Source of the DNA: Acholeplasmatales bacterium
GTDB taxonomy: Bacteria; Bacillota_I; Bacilli_A; Acholeplasmatales; Anaeroplasmataceae
Length of the DNA: 30,986 bases
Reading direction: 5' to 3'
Assembly (NCBI GenBank): GCA_024690445.1
Contig: JAILPD010000007.1
Span: forward strand, 1 to 30,986
Shown: positions 1-7,336 of the stretch, piece after piece
How the letters are laid out: every line of letters starts with the position of its first letter
Numbering within the stretch: position 1 is the stretch's first letter
The notes under the pieces: generated by a model
What the model saw: the letters and a program-made list of their open reading frames with translations, nothing else
Told to the model about the DNA's origin: nothing
Database searches by the model: none
Program-made: the position numbers and the translations under genes

Positions 1-5
1 GTTCC

Positions 6-938
6 CTATATTTTATTAATGCATCCTTTCAAAAAATCTTTAATTGAGTTTAAATCTTTATCTTCGTAATATAAGATTAATAGTTTTTTAAATTCTTGAA
101 CTTTATCATATGGAATTATTATCAAACCTAAAGCATTAGAAATCATAAAATGATTAGCAAATATTACTGCAGTTCTTTTGTTGCCATCATTATATATCTG
201 TGTTTTCATTACATATAGTAATAATTCTATAGCTATATCTTCTTTAGCTATATTAGAATTTCTAATCTCATCTATTTTTTCTTTTACTAAAACCTCAATA
301 GGTATTGGGGGAATATATGATGTTCCACCAATTGTTACAGGTACTCCTCTAATTCTTCCGCCATCCTGATAGAAGCCTTCATTTACAAGCTTAGCAATAT
401 AAGATGATAAATAATAATTAGATGGGGCATTTATTACATCTTTATCTAAAATAAATTCCCAAGCATGTTTTAAGTTTAATATTTTTTGTACATCATCCGC
501 AGTCATATTATTAACTTTACCATTATCTATTATTGCCTCTGTATCTGGAAAAGTTGTTCCTACACCTTCAAGTACAGCTTGATCATATATTATTTTTTTC
601 ATATTACTTCTTGCATATTCTAGATTTATTAATACATTAGGTTTTACATCTTCCTCAGAGTATCCCAATTTTGCAAGTTCTTTATCTATATTTCTAATTG
701 ATTTTTTTAATAATTTAGCTTCATTAGCATTTCTAATAAGTAAATTATATAAATCATCGCTATATGGACCAACATATGTAGAAGTAACTTTATCCAGTAT
801 TCTTTTTCTAATATATAAGTATTTACCATTTGATAATTCTTTTACTTCTGGTGTTCCATCATATGGTAATAAATTTAATTTAGAACGTAATTCTGCACGT
901 TCTCTTAGCAAAGATTGTGTTAATTCGAAATCATTCAT
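6..938 (-). CDS. Fic-domain protein lacking the catalytic histidine
   Basis: A 310-residue Fic-fold protein. Canonical Fic enzymes transfer AMP or another nucleotide part to a target hydroxyl using the motif HPFx(D/E)GNxR. Here the motif is QIYNDGNKRT at residues 247-256, so the anion-binding DGNKR part is kept but the catalytic His is Gln247. Just before the Fic core, AVLEGVGTTF (121-130) resembles the inhibitory (S/T)xxxE(G/N) helix of class II Fic proteins, and residues 204-213 (GGTSYIPPIP) look like the target-docking flap. The ATG at 938 is chosen over the GTG at 947 because TAAGGAG lies 8 nt upstream of it. The gene is separated from the small genes behind it by its own promoter, which carries a 10-bp inverted repeat. 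Either the enzyme is catalytically dead or it belongs to a histidine-less Fic subfamily. Fold assignment is confident; activity is unknown. Confidence 0.85.
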   Translation of the reverse strand: MNDFELTQSLLRERAELRSKLNLLPYDGTPEVKELSNGKYLYIRKRILDKVTSTYVGPYSDDLYNLLIRNANEAKLLKKSIRNIDKELAKLGYSEEDVKPNVLINLEYARSNMKKIIYDQAVLEGVGTTFPDTEAIIDNGKVNNMTADDVQKILNLKHAWEFILDKDVINAPSNYYLSSYIAKLVNEGFYQDGGRIRGVPVTIGGTSYIPPIPIEVLVKEKIDEIRNSNIAKEDIAIELLLYVMKTQIYNDGNKRTAVIFANHFMISNALGLIIIPYDKVQEFKKLLILYYEDKDLNSIKDFLKGCINKI

Positions 939-950
939 AAAAACCACTCC

Positions 951-1000
951 TTAGGGAACATTATTAAAGTAATTATATCATTTTGTTCCCTAAAAAACAA
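951..1000 (-). promoter_or_regulatory. fic promoter with inverted-repeat operator
   Basis: Reading leftward, TTGTTT (995-1000), a 17-bp spacer and TATAAT (972-977) form a good sigma-A promoter. A perfect 10-bp inverted repeat surrounds the -10 box: TTAGGGAACA lies in the spacer (complement of 984-993) and TGTTCCCTAA lies in the leader (complement of 951-960), overlapping the Shine-Dalgarno TAAGGAG. The arms are 23 bp apart. The arrangement suggests a repressor site, or an mRNA hairpin that hides the ribosome binding site. Confidence 0.6.
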
Positions 1001-1028
1001 TATTTAAAATCATCATATACCAACTTTT

Positions 1029-1196
1029 TTAAATTAAGCCTATTAAATAAGTAAATAATCCTACAAATGCGGCAACTATGACTCCAAATGCCATTCCTGG
1101 AAATAATAAACCTTTAAAATGGAACCATTTTTGGTGATATTCCTTATCCATATGTTCAGTACCTTGTAATCTAAACATTTTTAAATTAGCAAACAT
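1029..1196 (-). CDS. Small single-span membrane protein, unknown
   Basis: A 55-residue protein that I do not recognise. The N-terminal half is polar and aromatic (MFANLKMFRLQGTEHMDKEY), followed by KWFHFKG and a single hydrophobic stretch of about 25 residues reaching the C-terminus, so a C-tail-anchored or single-pass membrane protein is likely. The ATG at 1196 overlaps the last codons of the Phd-like gene, and AAGGA lies 13 nt upstream, which would couple the two. A TTG at 1217 would add seven residues but has no visible Shine-Dalgarno. No toxin family signature is visible. Position behind an antitoxin-like gene makes a membrane-acting toxin conceivable, but this is only a guess from context. 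Confidence 0.45.
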   Translation of the reverse strand: MFANLKMFRLQGTEHMDKEYHQKWFHFKGLLFPGMAFGVIVAAFVGLFTYLIGLI

Positions 1197-1389
1197 TGAT
1201 ATTTTGAAGTCCTTCAATTATAGCTTCATACATTTCAATTCTTTCTAATTTTTCTTCATATGTTTTAATACTCATTACAACCATATCACCATAACCATTT
1301 TTAGTTATAAATATAGGTTCATTAGTCTCATTACATAAATCGGATATTTTATTAGTATCTCTTAAATCCTTAATAGGTAATATTCGCAT
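1186..1389 (-). CDS. Phd/YefM-type antitoxin, shortened
   Basis: A 67-residue protein with the N-terminal DNA-binding part of Phd/YefM antitoxins: MRILPIKDLRDTNKI, then EPIFITKNGYGDMVVMS and a helix beginning KTYEEKLERIEMYE. In the family this part dimerises and binds the operon's own operator, and the C-terminal tail wraps the toxin. Family members are usually about 80-95 residues, and this one stops soon after the second helix (EGLQNINVC), so most of the toxin-binding tail is missing. No RelE, Txe or Doc gene follows directly; instead a small membrane protein overlaps its 3' end. It may be an orphan regulator, a decayed antitoxin, or half of an unusual pair. Confidence 0.75.
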   Translation of the reverse strand: MRILPIKDLRDTNKISDLCNETNEPIFITKNGYGDMVVMSIKTYEEKLERIEMYEAIIEGLQNINVC

Positions 1390-1409
1390 AAAAGCATCTT
1401 CTTTCTAAC

Positions 1410-1436
1410 ATAATTATGACATAACTTCGATGGCAA
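1410..1436 (-). promoter_or_regulatory. Possible promoter of the Phd-like gene
   Basis: Reading leftward, TTGCCA (1431-1436) is followed 17 bp later by TTATGT, a weak -10 candidate, about 20 bp ahead of the ATG at 1389. The ribosome binding site is also weak (GAAAGAAG). The assignment is tentative. Confidence 0.3.
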
Positions 1437-1518
1437 TTTTATGCTTATAATATTAAACCTACGAAGGGTGAGAACATCTAATGATTTTATAATATTCATA
1501 ATTTCATATCCTTTCATA

Positions 1519-1558
1519 TAAAAATGGTTACCAACTTATTATTATTGTTAGTAACCAT
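1519..1558 (-). terminator. Terminator of the tilS-hpt-ftsH-rqcP operon
   Basis: Arms 1524-1535 (ATGGTTACCAAC) and 1547-1558 (GTTAGTAACCAT) pair over 12 positions with one mismatch around an 11-nt AT loop. On the minus strand the stem is followed by TTTTTATAT, as in an intrinsic terminator. It lies about 85 nt past the rqcP stop codon. The rest of the 1390-1643 gap holds no convincing gene. Confidence 0.6.
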
Positions 1559-1643
1559 ATTTTATTTCTTATGAAATTATCTTAATACCCTTTTTTATTA
1601 TATTATCTACTAAATTGGTACCACTTCAAATAACTTTTAAAAC

Positions 1644-1901
1644 CTAATTTTTTCTTTTTTCTTCAATGAATTCATACATTGAAGTTGCATCCTGTGCTTT
1701 TGTCTTAGGATCAAGGGACTGAACTTTAACACTTACTGATTTTGTACCAAATTCAACAGTGACAATATCGCCAATTTTTAACTCCTTAGAAGGCTTTGCA
1801 GGAATACCATTAACAAGAACTCTTTCGTTGTCAGCAACCTCTTTAGCAAGAGTTCTTCTTTTTATTAATCTTGATACCTTTAAATATTTATCTAGTCTCA
1901 A
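1644..1901 (-). CDS. rqcP: S4-domain ribosome quality-control protein RqcP (YabO)
   Basis: An 85-residue stand-alone S4 RNA-binding protein. It begins MRLDKYLKVSRLIKRRTLAKE, the standard S4 opening, followed by the loop VLVNGIPAKPSKELKIGD and the strand VTVEF. RqcP binds obstructed 50S subunits beside peptidyl-tRNA and helps RqcH add C-terminal alanine tails to stalled chains. The start codon is TTG, fixed by the conserved RLDKY. Its Shine-Dalgarno (AGGAAG) lies in the Glu-rich last codons of ftsH, which ends only 2 bp upstream, so translation is probably coupled. The neighbourhood with ftsH, hpt and tilS matches the B. subtilis region where yabO lies. The homologous Hsp15 (HslR) is the main alternative name. 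Confidence 0.88.
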   Translation of the reverse strand: MRLDKYLKVSRLIKRRTLAKEVADNERVLVNGIPAKPSKELKIGDIVTVEFGTKSVSVKVQSLDPKTKAQDATSMYEFIEEKRKN

Positions 1902-1903
1902 AA

Positions 1904-3949
1904 TTATTCTTCTTCCTTTTTCTCTTCTTTAGGACTCTCTTCTTCACTTGGAGTCTCAGTATCGCAAGACTCAGTTACTTCTTTAGTTTCAACTACATCA
2001 GTATTAGATTCTTCATTTGATTCAGTAAATGCAGCCTCAGCGTCAGATTTAGTTTCTGCTTCTACCTTTTTTCTTTCTTCTTCAGCATCACACCATGAAA
2101 GCTTACCAGTATTACAAATCTCTTCAATATCAGGTTTAGTAAGAGTTTCAACCTTAAGAAGATATTCCGCAATATTAGTTAATAAATCCATGTTAGAAGA
2201 AATAACTGACTTAGCCTTAGCGTAGCATTCTTCAATAATCTTTCTTTGCTCACGGTCGATTTCTAATGCAACCTGATCAGAAAAATTCTTTTCCTTTAAA
2301 TAATCTCTACCTAAGAATATAGAACCACCTGGTGTTTCATATTGCATAGGACCTAAATCACTCATACCATATTCAGTAACCATACTACGAGCAATCGCAG
2401 TTGCATTTTGGAAGTCATTTGAAGCTCCTGTTGAAACTTCATTAAACATAATCTCTTCAGCAACTCTACCACCTAAGAAACCAGTGATAGTTTCAAGCAT
2501 TTGAGATTTAGTACGGAAGAATGTCTCTTCCTTAGGCATCATTAGGTTATATCCACCAGCTTGTCCTCTTGGAACAATAGTAATCTTTTGAACCTCTGAT
2601 GCATTTTCAAGCTTAATACCAATAACGGCATGACCTGCCTCATGATAAGCAACAAGTCTTCTTTCATGATCAGTATATTTCTTAGACTTTTTAGCAGGAC
2701 CCATCATAACACGGTCAATAGCCTCATCAATATCCTTCATAGAAATAACCTTACGATTACCTCTAGCAGTTAATAATGCAGCTTCATTTAATACATTTTC
2801 CAAATCAGCCCCTGAGAATCCTGGTGTTCTAGCGGCGATAGCGTCAAGTCTAACACCTTGTTCTAAATGCTTATTTCTAGAATGAACCTTAAGAATTGCC
2901 TCTCTACCTCTAACATCTGGATTAGCAATTGTAATTTGACGGTCAAAACGACCTGGTCTTAATAATGCTGGATCTAATACGTCTGGTCTATTTGTTGCAG
3001 CCATGATAATAATACCAGTATTTCCATTGAAACCATCCATTTCAACTAATAGTTGGTTTAATGTTTGCTCACGCTCGTCATGGCCACCACCCATACCGGC
3101 ACCTCTTTGACGACCAACAGCATCAATTTCATCGATAAAGATAATACAAGGAGCATTATCTTTAGCTGTTTTAAACATATCTCTTACACGTGATGCACCG
3201 ACACCAACGAACATTTCAACAAAATCAGAACCTGAAATAGAGAAGAATGGAACTCCAGCCTCACCAGCTACAGCCTTAGCAAGTAAAGTCTTACCAGTAC
3301 CTGGAGGACCAAATAATAATACACCCTTAGGTACTCTAGCACCTATTTCATTATATTTACGTGGATTCTTCAAGAAATCAATAATCTCTACTAATTCTTC
3401 TTTTTCTTCATCGCATGCGGCAACATCAGCGAAAGTAACCTTAGATGCTGACTTCTTTGCAGTTGATTTAGCAAACTCAAATGCACCACCAGCACCACCT
3501 TGGCTCTTCATAATTGATCTAAACATCCAGAATAAAAGAATACCTACTAATAGATATGGAATTAAAGACAATAATATAGATAACCATGTATTAGATGATA
3601 AAGTGTCTAATGTTACTTTTACAGAATCATTAGCCATAATCTTATTTAAGTTATCATATGTTATAACTGCATTAAAGTTCTTAGTTGCACCAGCACCATC
3701 TACAAATGTACCAGTAACCTTAAACATTAAATAGTTTTCTCCACCTACAGGAATAGCTTTTAATTCCTTTATTTTACCATCACCAATATATTCTACTAAA
3801 ACAGTATAATTTAATGATTCAGTAGATGATCTATTAGCCATGCTTCTTATTAGCATAAAAATACCAATTATTGCTAAAATAATTATGATGATAAACATCC
3901 AATCAAATTTACGTTTTGGCATCTTGTTATTCTTATCATTATTTTGCAT
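1904..3949 (-). CDS. ftsH: ATP-dependent zinc metalloprotease FtsH
   Basis: A 681-residue membrane-anchored AAA+ protease that extracts and degrades misfolded or regulatory membrane proteins. The order is: cytoplasmic N-tip, TM1 (about 15-36), an outside domain (about 40-120), TM2 (about 122-145), AAA module and protease domain. Visible motifs are Walker A GPPGTGKT (214-221), Walker B IIFIDEID (269-276), the second region of homology ending RPGRFDR (331-337), the zinc-binding HEAGH (436-440) and the third ligand Asp512 in TGASNDFQ. The last 60 residues or so are very rich in Glu, unlike the core family. GGAGG lies 8 nt before the ATG. It sits 14 bp behind hpt, as in B. subtilis. Confidence 0.97.
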   Translation of the reverse strand: MQNNDKNNKMPKRKFDWMFIIIIILAIIGIFMLIRSMANRSSTESLNYTVLVEYIGDGKIKELKAIPVGGENYLMFKVTGTFVDGAGATKNFNAVITYDNLNKIMANDSVKVTLDTLSSNTWLSILLSLIPYLLVGILLFWMFRSIMKSQGGAGGAFEFAKSTAKKSASKVTFADVAACDEEKEELVEIIDFLKNPRKYNEIGARVPKGVLLFGPPGTGKTLLAKAVAGEAGVPFFSISGSDFVEMFVGVGASRVRDMFKTAKDNAPCIIFIDEIDAVGRQRGAGMGGGHDEREQTLNQLLVEMDGFNGNTGIIIMAATNRPDVLDPALLRPGRFDRQITIANPDVRGREAILKVHSRNKHLEQGVRLDAIAARTPGFSGADLENVLNEAALLTARGNRKVISMKDIDEAIDRVMMGPAKKSKKYTDHERRLVAYHEAGHAVIGIKLENASEVQKITIVPRGQAGGYNLMMPKEETFFRTKSQMLETITGFLGGRVAEEIMFNEVSTGASNDFQNATAIARSMVTEYGMSDLGPMQYETPGGSIFLGRDYLKEKNFSDQVALEIDREQRKIIEECYAKAKSVISSNMDLLTNIAEYLLKVETLTKPDIEEICNTGKLSWCDAEEERKKVEAETKSDAEAAFTESNEESNTDVVETKEVTESCDTETPSEEESPKEEKKEEE

Positions 3950-3963
3950 AACAAATTACCTCC

Positions 3964-4494
3964 TTAACTATATATTTCTTTTTTCAATATTCCAATATAA
4001 GGAAGATTTCTATAGTGCTCATTATAGTCAAGGCCATAGCCTACTACAAACGCATTAGGAACCTTATCCCCAAAATACTTTGGAAAAATATTAACCTTTC
4101 TTCCCTCTGGCTTATCTAATAATACACAGACCTCTACACTTAAAGCACCAGCTTCAATAAATAAGCCCTTAATAGCATTTAATGTGCGACCAGTATCTAA
4201 GATATCATCGACAATAATAACATGTCTTCCCTTAACATCAGGAACAGTACCATCAATTTTAATAGTACCAGTTGACTCAGTTCCCTTATATGATGAAACC
4301 TTCATATAGCCTAGAGTAATATCTGTATTAATGTTTTTAATTAAATCACTCATAAAAGGAATACATCCCTTTAATAAACCAATTACTAGTGGTTCTTTTC
4401 CATCATAATCCTTAGTAATTTCATTACCTATTTTTTTAACAATCTCAGATATCCTTTCTTCAGATAAACAAACACTTTCAATACAATCTAGCAC
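3964..4494 (-). CDS. hpt: Hypoxanthine phosphoribosyltransferase
   Basis: A 176-residue cytoplasmic purine salvage enzyme that joins hypoxanthine or guanine to PRPP to give IMP or GMP. The PRPP-binding signature IIVDDILDTGRTL lies at about 93-105, with the upstream GLLKGCIPFMSDL phosphate loop (39-51) and the flexible-loop region SSYKGTESTG (67-76). Length is normal for the family. The start is GTG immediately after the tilS stop codon, with GAGGTG inside the last tilS codons as Shine-Dalgarno, so it is translated in tight coupling with tilS. Distinguishing it from guanine-specific relatives is not possible from motifs alone. Confidence 0.95.
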   Translation of the reverse strand: MLDCIESVCLSEERISEIVKKIGNEITKDYDGKEPLVIGLLKGCIPFMSDLIKNINTDITLGYMKVSSYKGTESTGTIKIDGTVPDVKGRHVIIVDDILDTGRTLNAIKGLFIEAGALSVEVCVLLDKPEGRKVNIFPKYFGDKVPNAFVVGYGLDYNEHYRNLPYIGILKKEIYS

Positions 4495-5793
4495 TTATAG
4501 CACCTCACATACTAAATATATATCAGAATCATTCTTCTGCTTATATACAATATCACTTTTTAAATAATTAAAAATCCATAATACATTACCTTTATTATCT
4601 ATAACAATAGGAACCTCAGTTCTTTTATACTTTGGAACCTTTCTATCTATCAATACTCTAGATACCTTTTTAGTTCCATTATTTAAAGCGATAAAATCAC
4701 CATCATTCCTACTCCTAATTAATATAGGCAATTCTAGTTGATTATAGCATAATTTAATATATTTTGCATTATTGTTAGGTATAATTTTTGAAAAATAAAA
4801 CTTATATTTATCTCCAAATATTTTAACCTCATCAAGCGATAAGCTAATGCTTTCAATTTTCTTATCTTCCAATTTGCTAATATAAATTAGATTATATTCC
4901 TTAATAGCGTAAAACTGGTCCTTTAACGCAATATTCTTTGTTCCATTAGTATCTTTAGCTAAATCTAATAAATCATCAATAATTTGGCTATTTTTGCCGA
5001 TATTAAAGCCTTCAAGCATAAGTGATACAATATCTTTCTTTAAGGCTATTCTTAAATTATTAAAAGTATCAATATTAATCATGCCATCATTATCTTTTAA
5101 ATACTCTTTTGAATCTAGTCTAATATAATCAAATGATTCATGCAAAAGGTTAGAATATTGTAAAACCTTGTTATATAAATCAGGGCATTCCTTTTCAAGT
5201 AAAGGGATTACATGATGACGTAATCTATTTCTTAAGAATTCATCAGATGAATTAGAACTATCCTCAAACCATTTAATATTTCTATCATTTAAGAATTTAT
5301 AAATATCTTCTTTTGTTAAAGGAAGAATAGGTCTAATTACTATAAATTTACCATCATTGTAAGAAACAGGCATTCCACCATATCCATATAAATTTGAACC
5401 TTCCATCATCTTAATTAGAATAGTTTCTAATTGATCTTTAGCATGATGAGCGGTTGCGATAATATTAGTATTGTATTTTTTAGCAACCACTCTAAAGAAA
5501 TCATATCTTGCATTATGAGATTCATCATGGAAATTACCACTACCAGAATAATGATAATTCAATAATTCAAAAGGAATCTTCTTTTCTTTAGCAAAAGCCT
5601 CCATAGCTAATGCTTCCTCCTCTGATTCTTTTCTTTTATGATGGTTTACATGAGCTAAAATGACATCATAGCCTAATTCATATAATATTTGAATTAAAGC
5701 TAAAGAATCAGCACCACCAGATACAGCACAAACAATAGGCTTATCGATGTTAAGATTATTCAATTTTATGAATTGCTTAATTCTTTCAATCAT
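4495..5793 (-). CDS. tilS: tRNA(Ile)-lysidine synthetase TilS
   Basis: A 432-residue enzyme that attaches lysine to C34 of the tRNA-Ile CAU anticodon, so that it reads AUA; it is essential in most bacteria. The PP-loop ATP pyrophosphatase motif SGGADS is at residues 25-30. ATAHHAKDQLETILIKMMEG and RPILPLTKEDI are typical of the N-terminal catalytic domain. The C-terminal part contains SRVLIDRKVPKYKRTEVPI, the usual C-terminal TilS motif. The ATG at 5793 is chosen because GAGGGG lies 7-8 nt upstream; an in-frame ATG at 5826 has no ribosome binding site and falls close to the promoter. It is the first gene of the operon tilS-hpt-ftsH-rqcP. Confidence 0.95.
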   Translation of the reverse strand: MIERIKQFIKLNNLNIDKPIVCAVSGGADSLALIQILYELGYDVILAHVNHHKRKESEEEALAMEAFAKEKKIPFELLNYHYSGSGNFHDESHNARYDFFRVVAKKYNTNIIATAHHAKDQLETILIKMMEGSNLYGYGGMPVSYNDGKFIVIRPILPLTKEDIYKFLNDRNIKWFEDSSNSSDEFLRNRLRHHVIPLLEKECPDLYNKVLQYSNLLHESFDYIRLDSKEYLKDNDGMINIDTFNNLRIALKKDIVSLMLEGFNIGKNSQIIDDLLDLAKDTNGTKNIALKDQFYAIKEYNLIYISKLEDKKIESISLSLDEVKIFGDKYKFYFSKIIPNNNAKYIKLCYNQLELPILIRSRNDGDFIALNNGTKKVSRVLIDRKVPKYKRTEVPIVIDNKGNVLWIFNYLKSDIVYKQKNDSDIYLVCEVL

Positions 5794-5815
5794 CTTATTT
5801 CCCCTCACATAATAA

Positions 5816-5847
5816 ATTATACACAATTTAATTGTAAAAAATTGTGT
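5816..5847 (-). promoter_or_regulatory. tilS operon promoter with inverted repeat
   Basis: A TATAAT -10 box (complement of 5816-5821) lies 22 bp before the tilS ATG. No good -35 is visible. Directly upstream and touching the -10 is an inverted repeat, ACACAATTT / AAATTGTGT (5821-5829 and 5839-5847, 9-nt spacer), placed where a -35 should be. It may be an activator or repressor site. Confidence 0.45.
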
Positions 5848-5854
5848 GAAATTA

Positions 5855-5880
5855 TAAAAAGGACAAAGCCTGTCCTTTTT
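5855..5880 (-). terminator. Terminator after the degenerate ABC ATPase gene
   Basis: On the minus strand AAAAAGGACA, a short GGCTT loop and TGTCCTTTTT form a strong stem with its own T-run. The ATPase stop codon touches the first arm. It isolates the ATPase gene from the tilS operon promoter. Confidence 0.8.
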
Positions 5881-7138
5881 ATTTTAATCTTCTTCCAATT
5901 GTATCAAAGATGAAATATCTCTTGAAATTAAATTTAATATCCATTCCTGGATTAACATTTAATTCCAAAGGAGCTAAACAATTAAATGTTTCATCAATAC
6001 CAGGTAGAGTAAATCTAATTAAGTTTTCTCTTCCTGTAAATTCAAAGCTTTCAACATGCATTACATATTTACCATTTGGAGTAAATTCAAATGATTCAGG
6101 TCTAACTGCTAATCTAGTATCCTTTGTTAAAATCATTCTTTCTCCAAATGCTGGAGTCTTATCATCAACAAATATTTGTTCACCAAATGATAATATACCC
6201 TTTGGAACTTCAGCCTCAATTATATTTTCCTTTTTCTCTTCTGCTTCTACCAAAGGAGTAGATTCTGTTTCTTCTTCAGTATCTACATTTGTTTCTAATT
6301 CATCTTCTATCTTTTCTTCAGTATCAGCTACATTTTCATTACTTAATTCTTCTGCCTTTTTAATTGATTCTTCATCTTCCTTATATTCACATTGAATAAT
6401 GTTAATAGCAGGATTACCCAAAAATTCAGCAACAAATTGATTTTCAGGATTACCATATAAGTCCTCTGGAGTACCATATGCTTTAACAGTACCTTCATTT
6501 AATAACATTAAATAATCAGAAACATAAATAGTATCCTCTTGATTTTGAGATACAAAGATTGTTGTAATATTAGTTTCTCTTTGAATCTTCTTAATTAAAT
6601 CTCTAGTATCATTTTTATATCTAACATCTAAATTAGATAATGGTTCATCTAATAATACAATACTTGGCTCTTTAACATAAGCTCTAGCAATAGCTACTAA
6701 AATTCTTTGATGAGTTAATATTGAATCTGGCTTCTTATTTAAAATATCAGTTAAACCCATTGTTTCAGCAATCTTCATTGCCTTTTCCTTAGCTACCTTC
6801 TTTGATTCTTTTCTAGCTAATAGGGGGAACATAATATTTTGTAACACATTTAAATGTGGATATAATTGATAATCTTGGAATACAAAGCCAACATTTCTTT
6901 TTTCAGTTGGGATTTTTGTTACATCAGTATTTCCAAAATAAATAGAACCACTAGTTGCATCAAAAAGACCAGCAATGATAAATAATAAAGATGATTTACC
7001 ACTAAAAGATGGTCCAATCAATCCAGTAATAGATCCATCAGGAAGATTTACTGAAATATTATTTAAAGATACTACTGGTTTTCCAATTGGATTAGTTTTT
7101 ACAACACTTCTACATAAATTATCTAATCTAATATTCAT
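5879..7138 (-). CDS. Degenerate MsmX/MalK-type sugar ABC ATPase
   Basis: A 419-residue relative of the multi-sugar importer ATPases (MsmX/UgpC/MalK). Walker A GPSFSGKS (42-49), Q-loop Gln88, Walker B IVLLDEP (160-166, with catalytic Glu165) and D-loop SNLD are intact. However, the LSGGQ signature is ILTHQ (140-144), and the H-loop histidine (VTHDQ in the family) is Gln198 in VSQNQ. The C-terminal regulatory TOBE region is split by an insert of about 60 residues rich in Glu (about 251-311). The ATG at 7138 is chosen because GGTGA is 5 nt upstream and the stop of a 10-codon leader frame lies one base before it; an ATG at 7150 has no Shine-Dalgarno. It lies downstream of the pectin operon but behind that operon's terminator. 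It may be a non-hydrolysing partner or regulator of the canonical ATPase at 10245-11348. Confidence 0.85.
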   Translation of the reverse strand: MNIRLDNLCRSVVKTNPIGKPVVSLNNISVNLPDGSITGLIGPSFSGKSSLLFIIAGLFDATSGSIYFGNTDVTKIPTEKRNVGFVFQDYQLYPHLNVLQNIMFPLLARKESKKVAKEKAMKIAETMGLTDILNKKPDSILTHQRILVAIARAYVKEPSIVLLDEPLSNLDVRYKNDTRDLIKKIQRETNITTIFVSQNQEDTIYVSDYLMLLNEGTVKAYGTPEDLYGNPENQFVAEFLGNPAINIIQCEYKEDEESIKKAEELSNENVADTEEKIEDELETNVDTEEETESTPLVEAEEKKENIIEAEVPKGILSFGEQIFVDDKTPAFGERMILTKDTRLAVRPESFEFTPNGKYVMHVESFEFTGRENLIRFTLPGIDETFNCLAPLELNVNPGMDIKFNFKRYFIFDTIGRRLK

Positions 7139-7139
7139 T

Positions 7140-7172
7140 CTATTCACCATTCAATAAACAAAAAATAAACAT
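7140..7172 (-). CDS. Ten-codon upstream reading frame (leader peptide)
   Basis: A reading frame coding MFIFCLLNGE ends in TAG one base before the ATG of the degenerate ATPase. It has a better ribosome binding site (AAAGGA, 8-nt spacing) than the gene it precedes. This is the layout of a coupled or regulatory leader peptide. Expression is inferred only from spacing. Confidence 0.4.
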   Translation of the reverse strand: MFIFCLLNGE

Positions 7173-7298
7173 TGTTTATTTCCTTTCACATAGATTAATA
7201 TAATTTTATAATCTTTAAATCAATAAATCAAGTGTTGTAAGCTCTCTCTGTCTATACAAAACATATAATTCAAGTAATAATTATAAGCTTTTAATAAT

Positions 7299-7330
7299 TA
7301 AAAAGCCGATTGCTTTTAAAAGCATCGGCT
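7299..7330 (-). terminator. Terminator of the pectin import operon
   Basis: Arms AGCCGA-TGCTTTT and AAAAGCA-TCGGCT (7304-7330) pair over 13 bp with one bulged base, directly after the GH28 stop codon. On the minus strand it is followed by TTTTTAATTATT. Confidence 0.8.
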
Positions 7331-7336
7331 CAATTA

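Noticed and set aside
178..369. Plus-strand open frame of 63 codons inside the fic gene
   Set aside because: It is the antisense shadow of a clear Fic coding region, with no ribosome binding site or recognisable protein.
1380..1505. A possible 45-codon leftward frame overlapping the start of the Phd-like gene (AAAGGA before ATG near 1500)
   Set aside because: The translation has no domain-like pattern and unusual composition for this genome, and it runs into the well-supported Phd start.
4495..5826. Upstream ATG at 5826 as the tilS start
   Set aside because: It lies next to the -10 box without a Shine-Dalgarno, whereas the ATG at 5793 has GAGGGG at correct spacing and matches the usual N-terminus.
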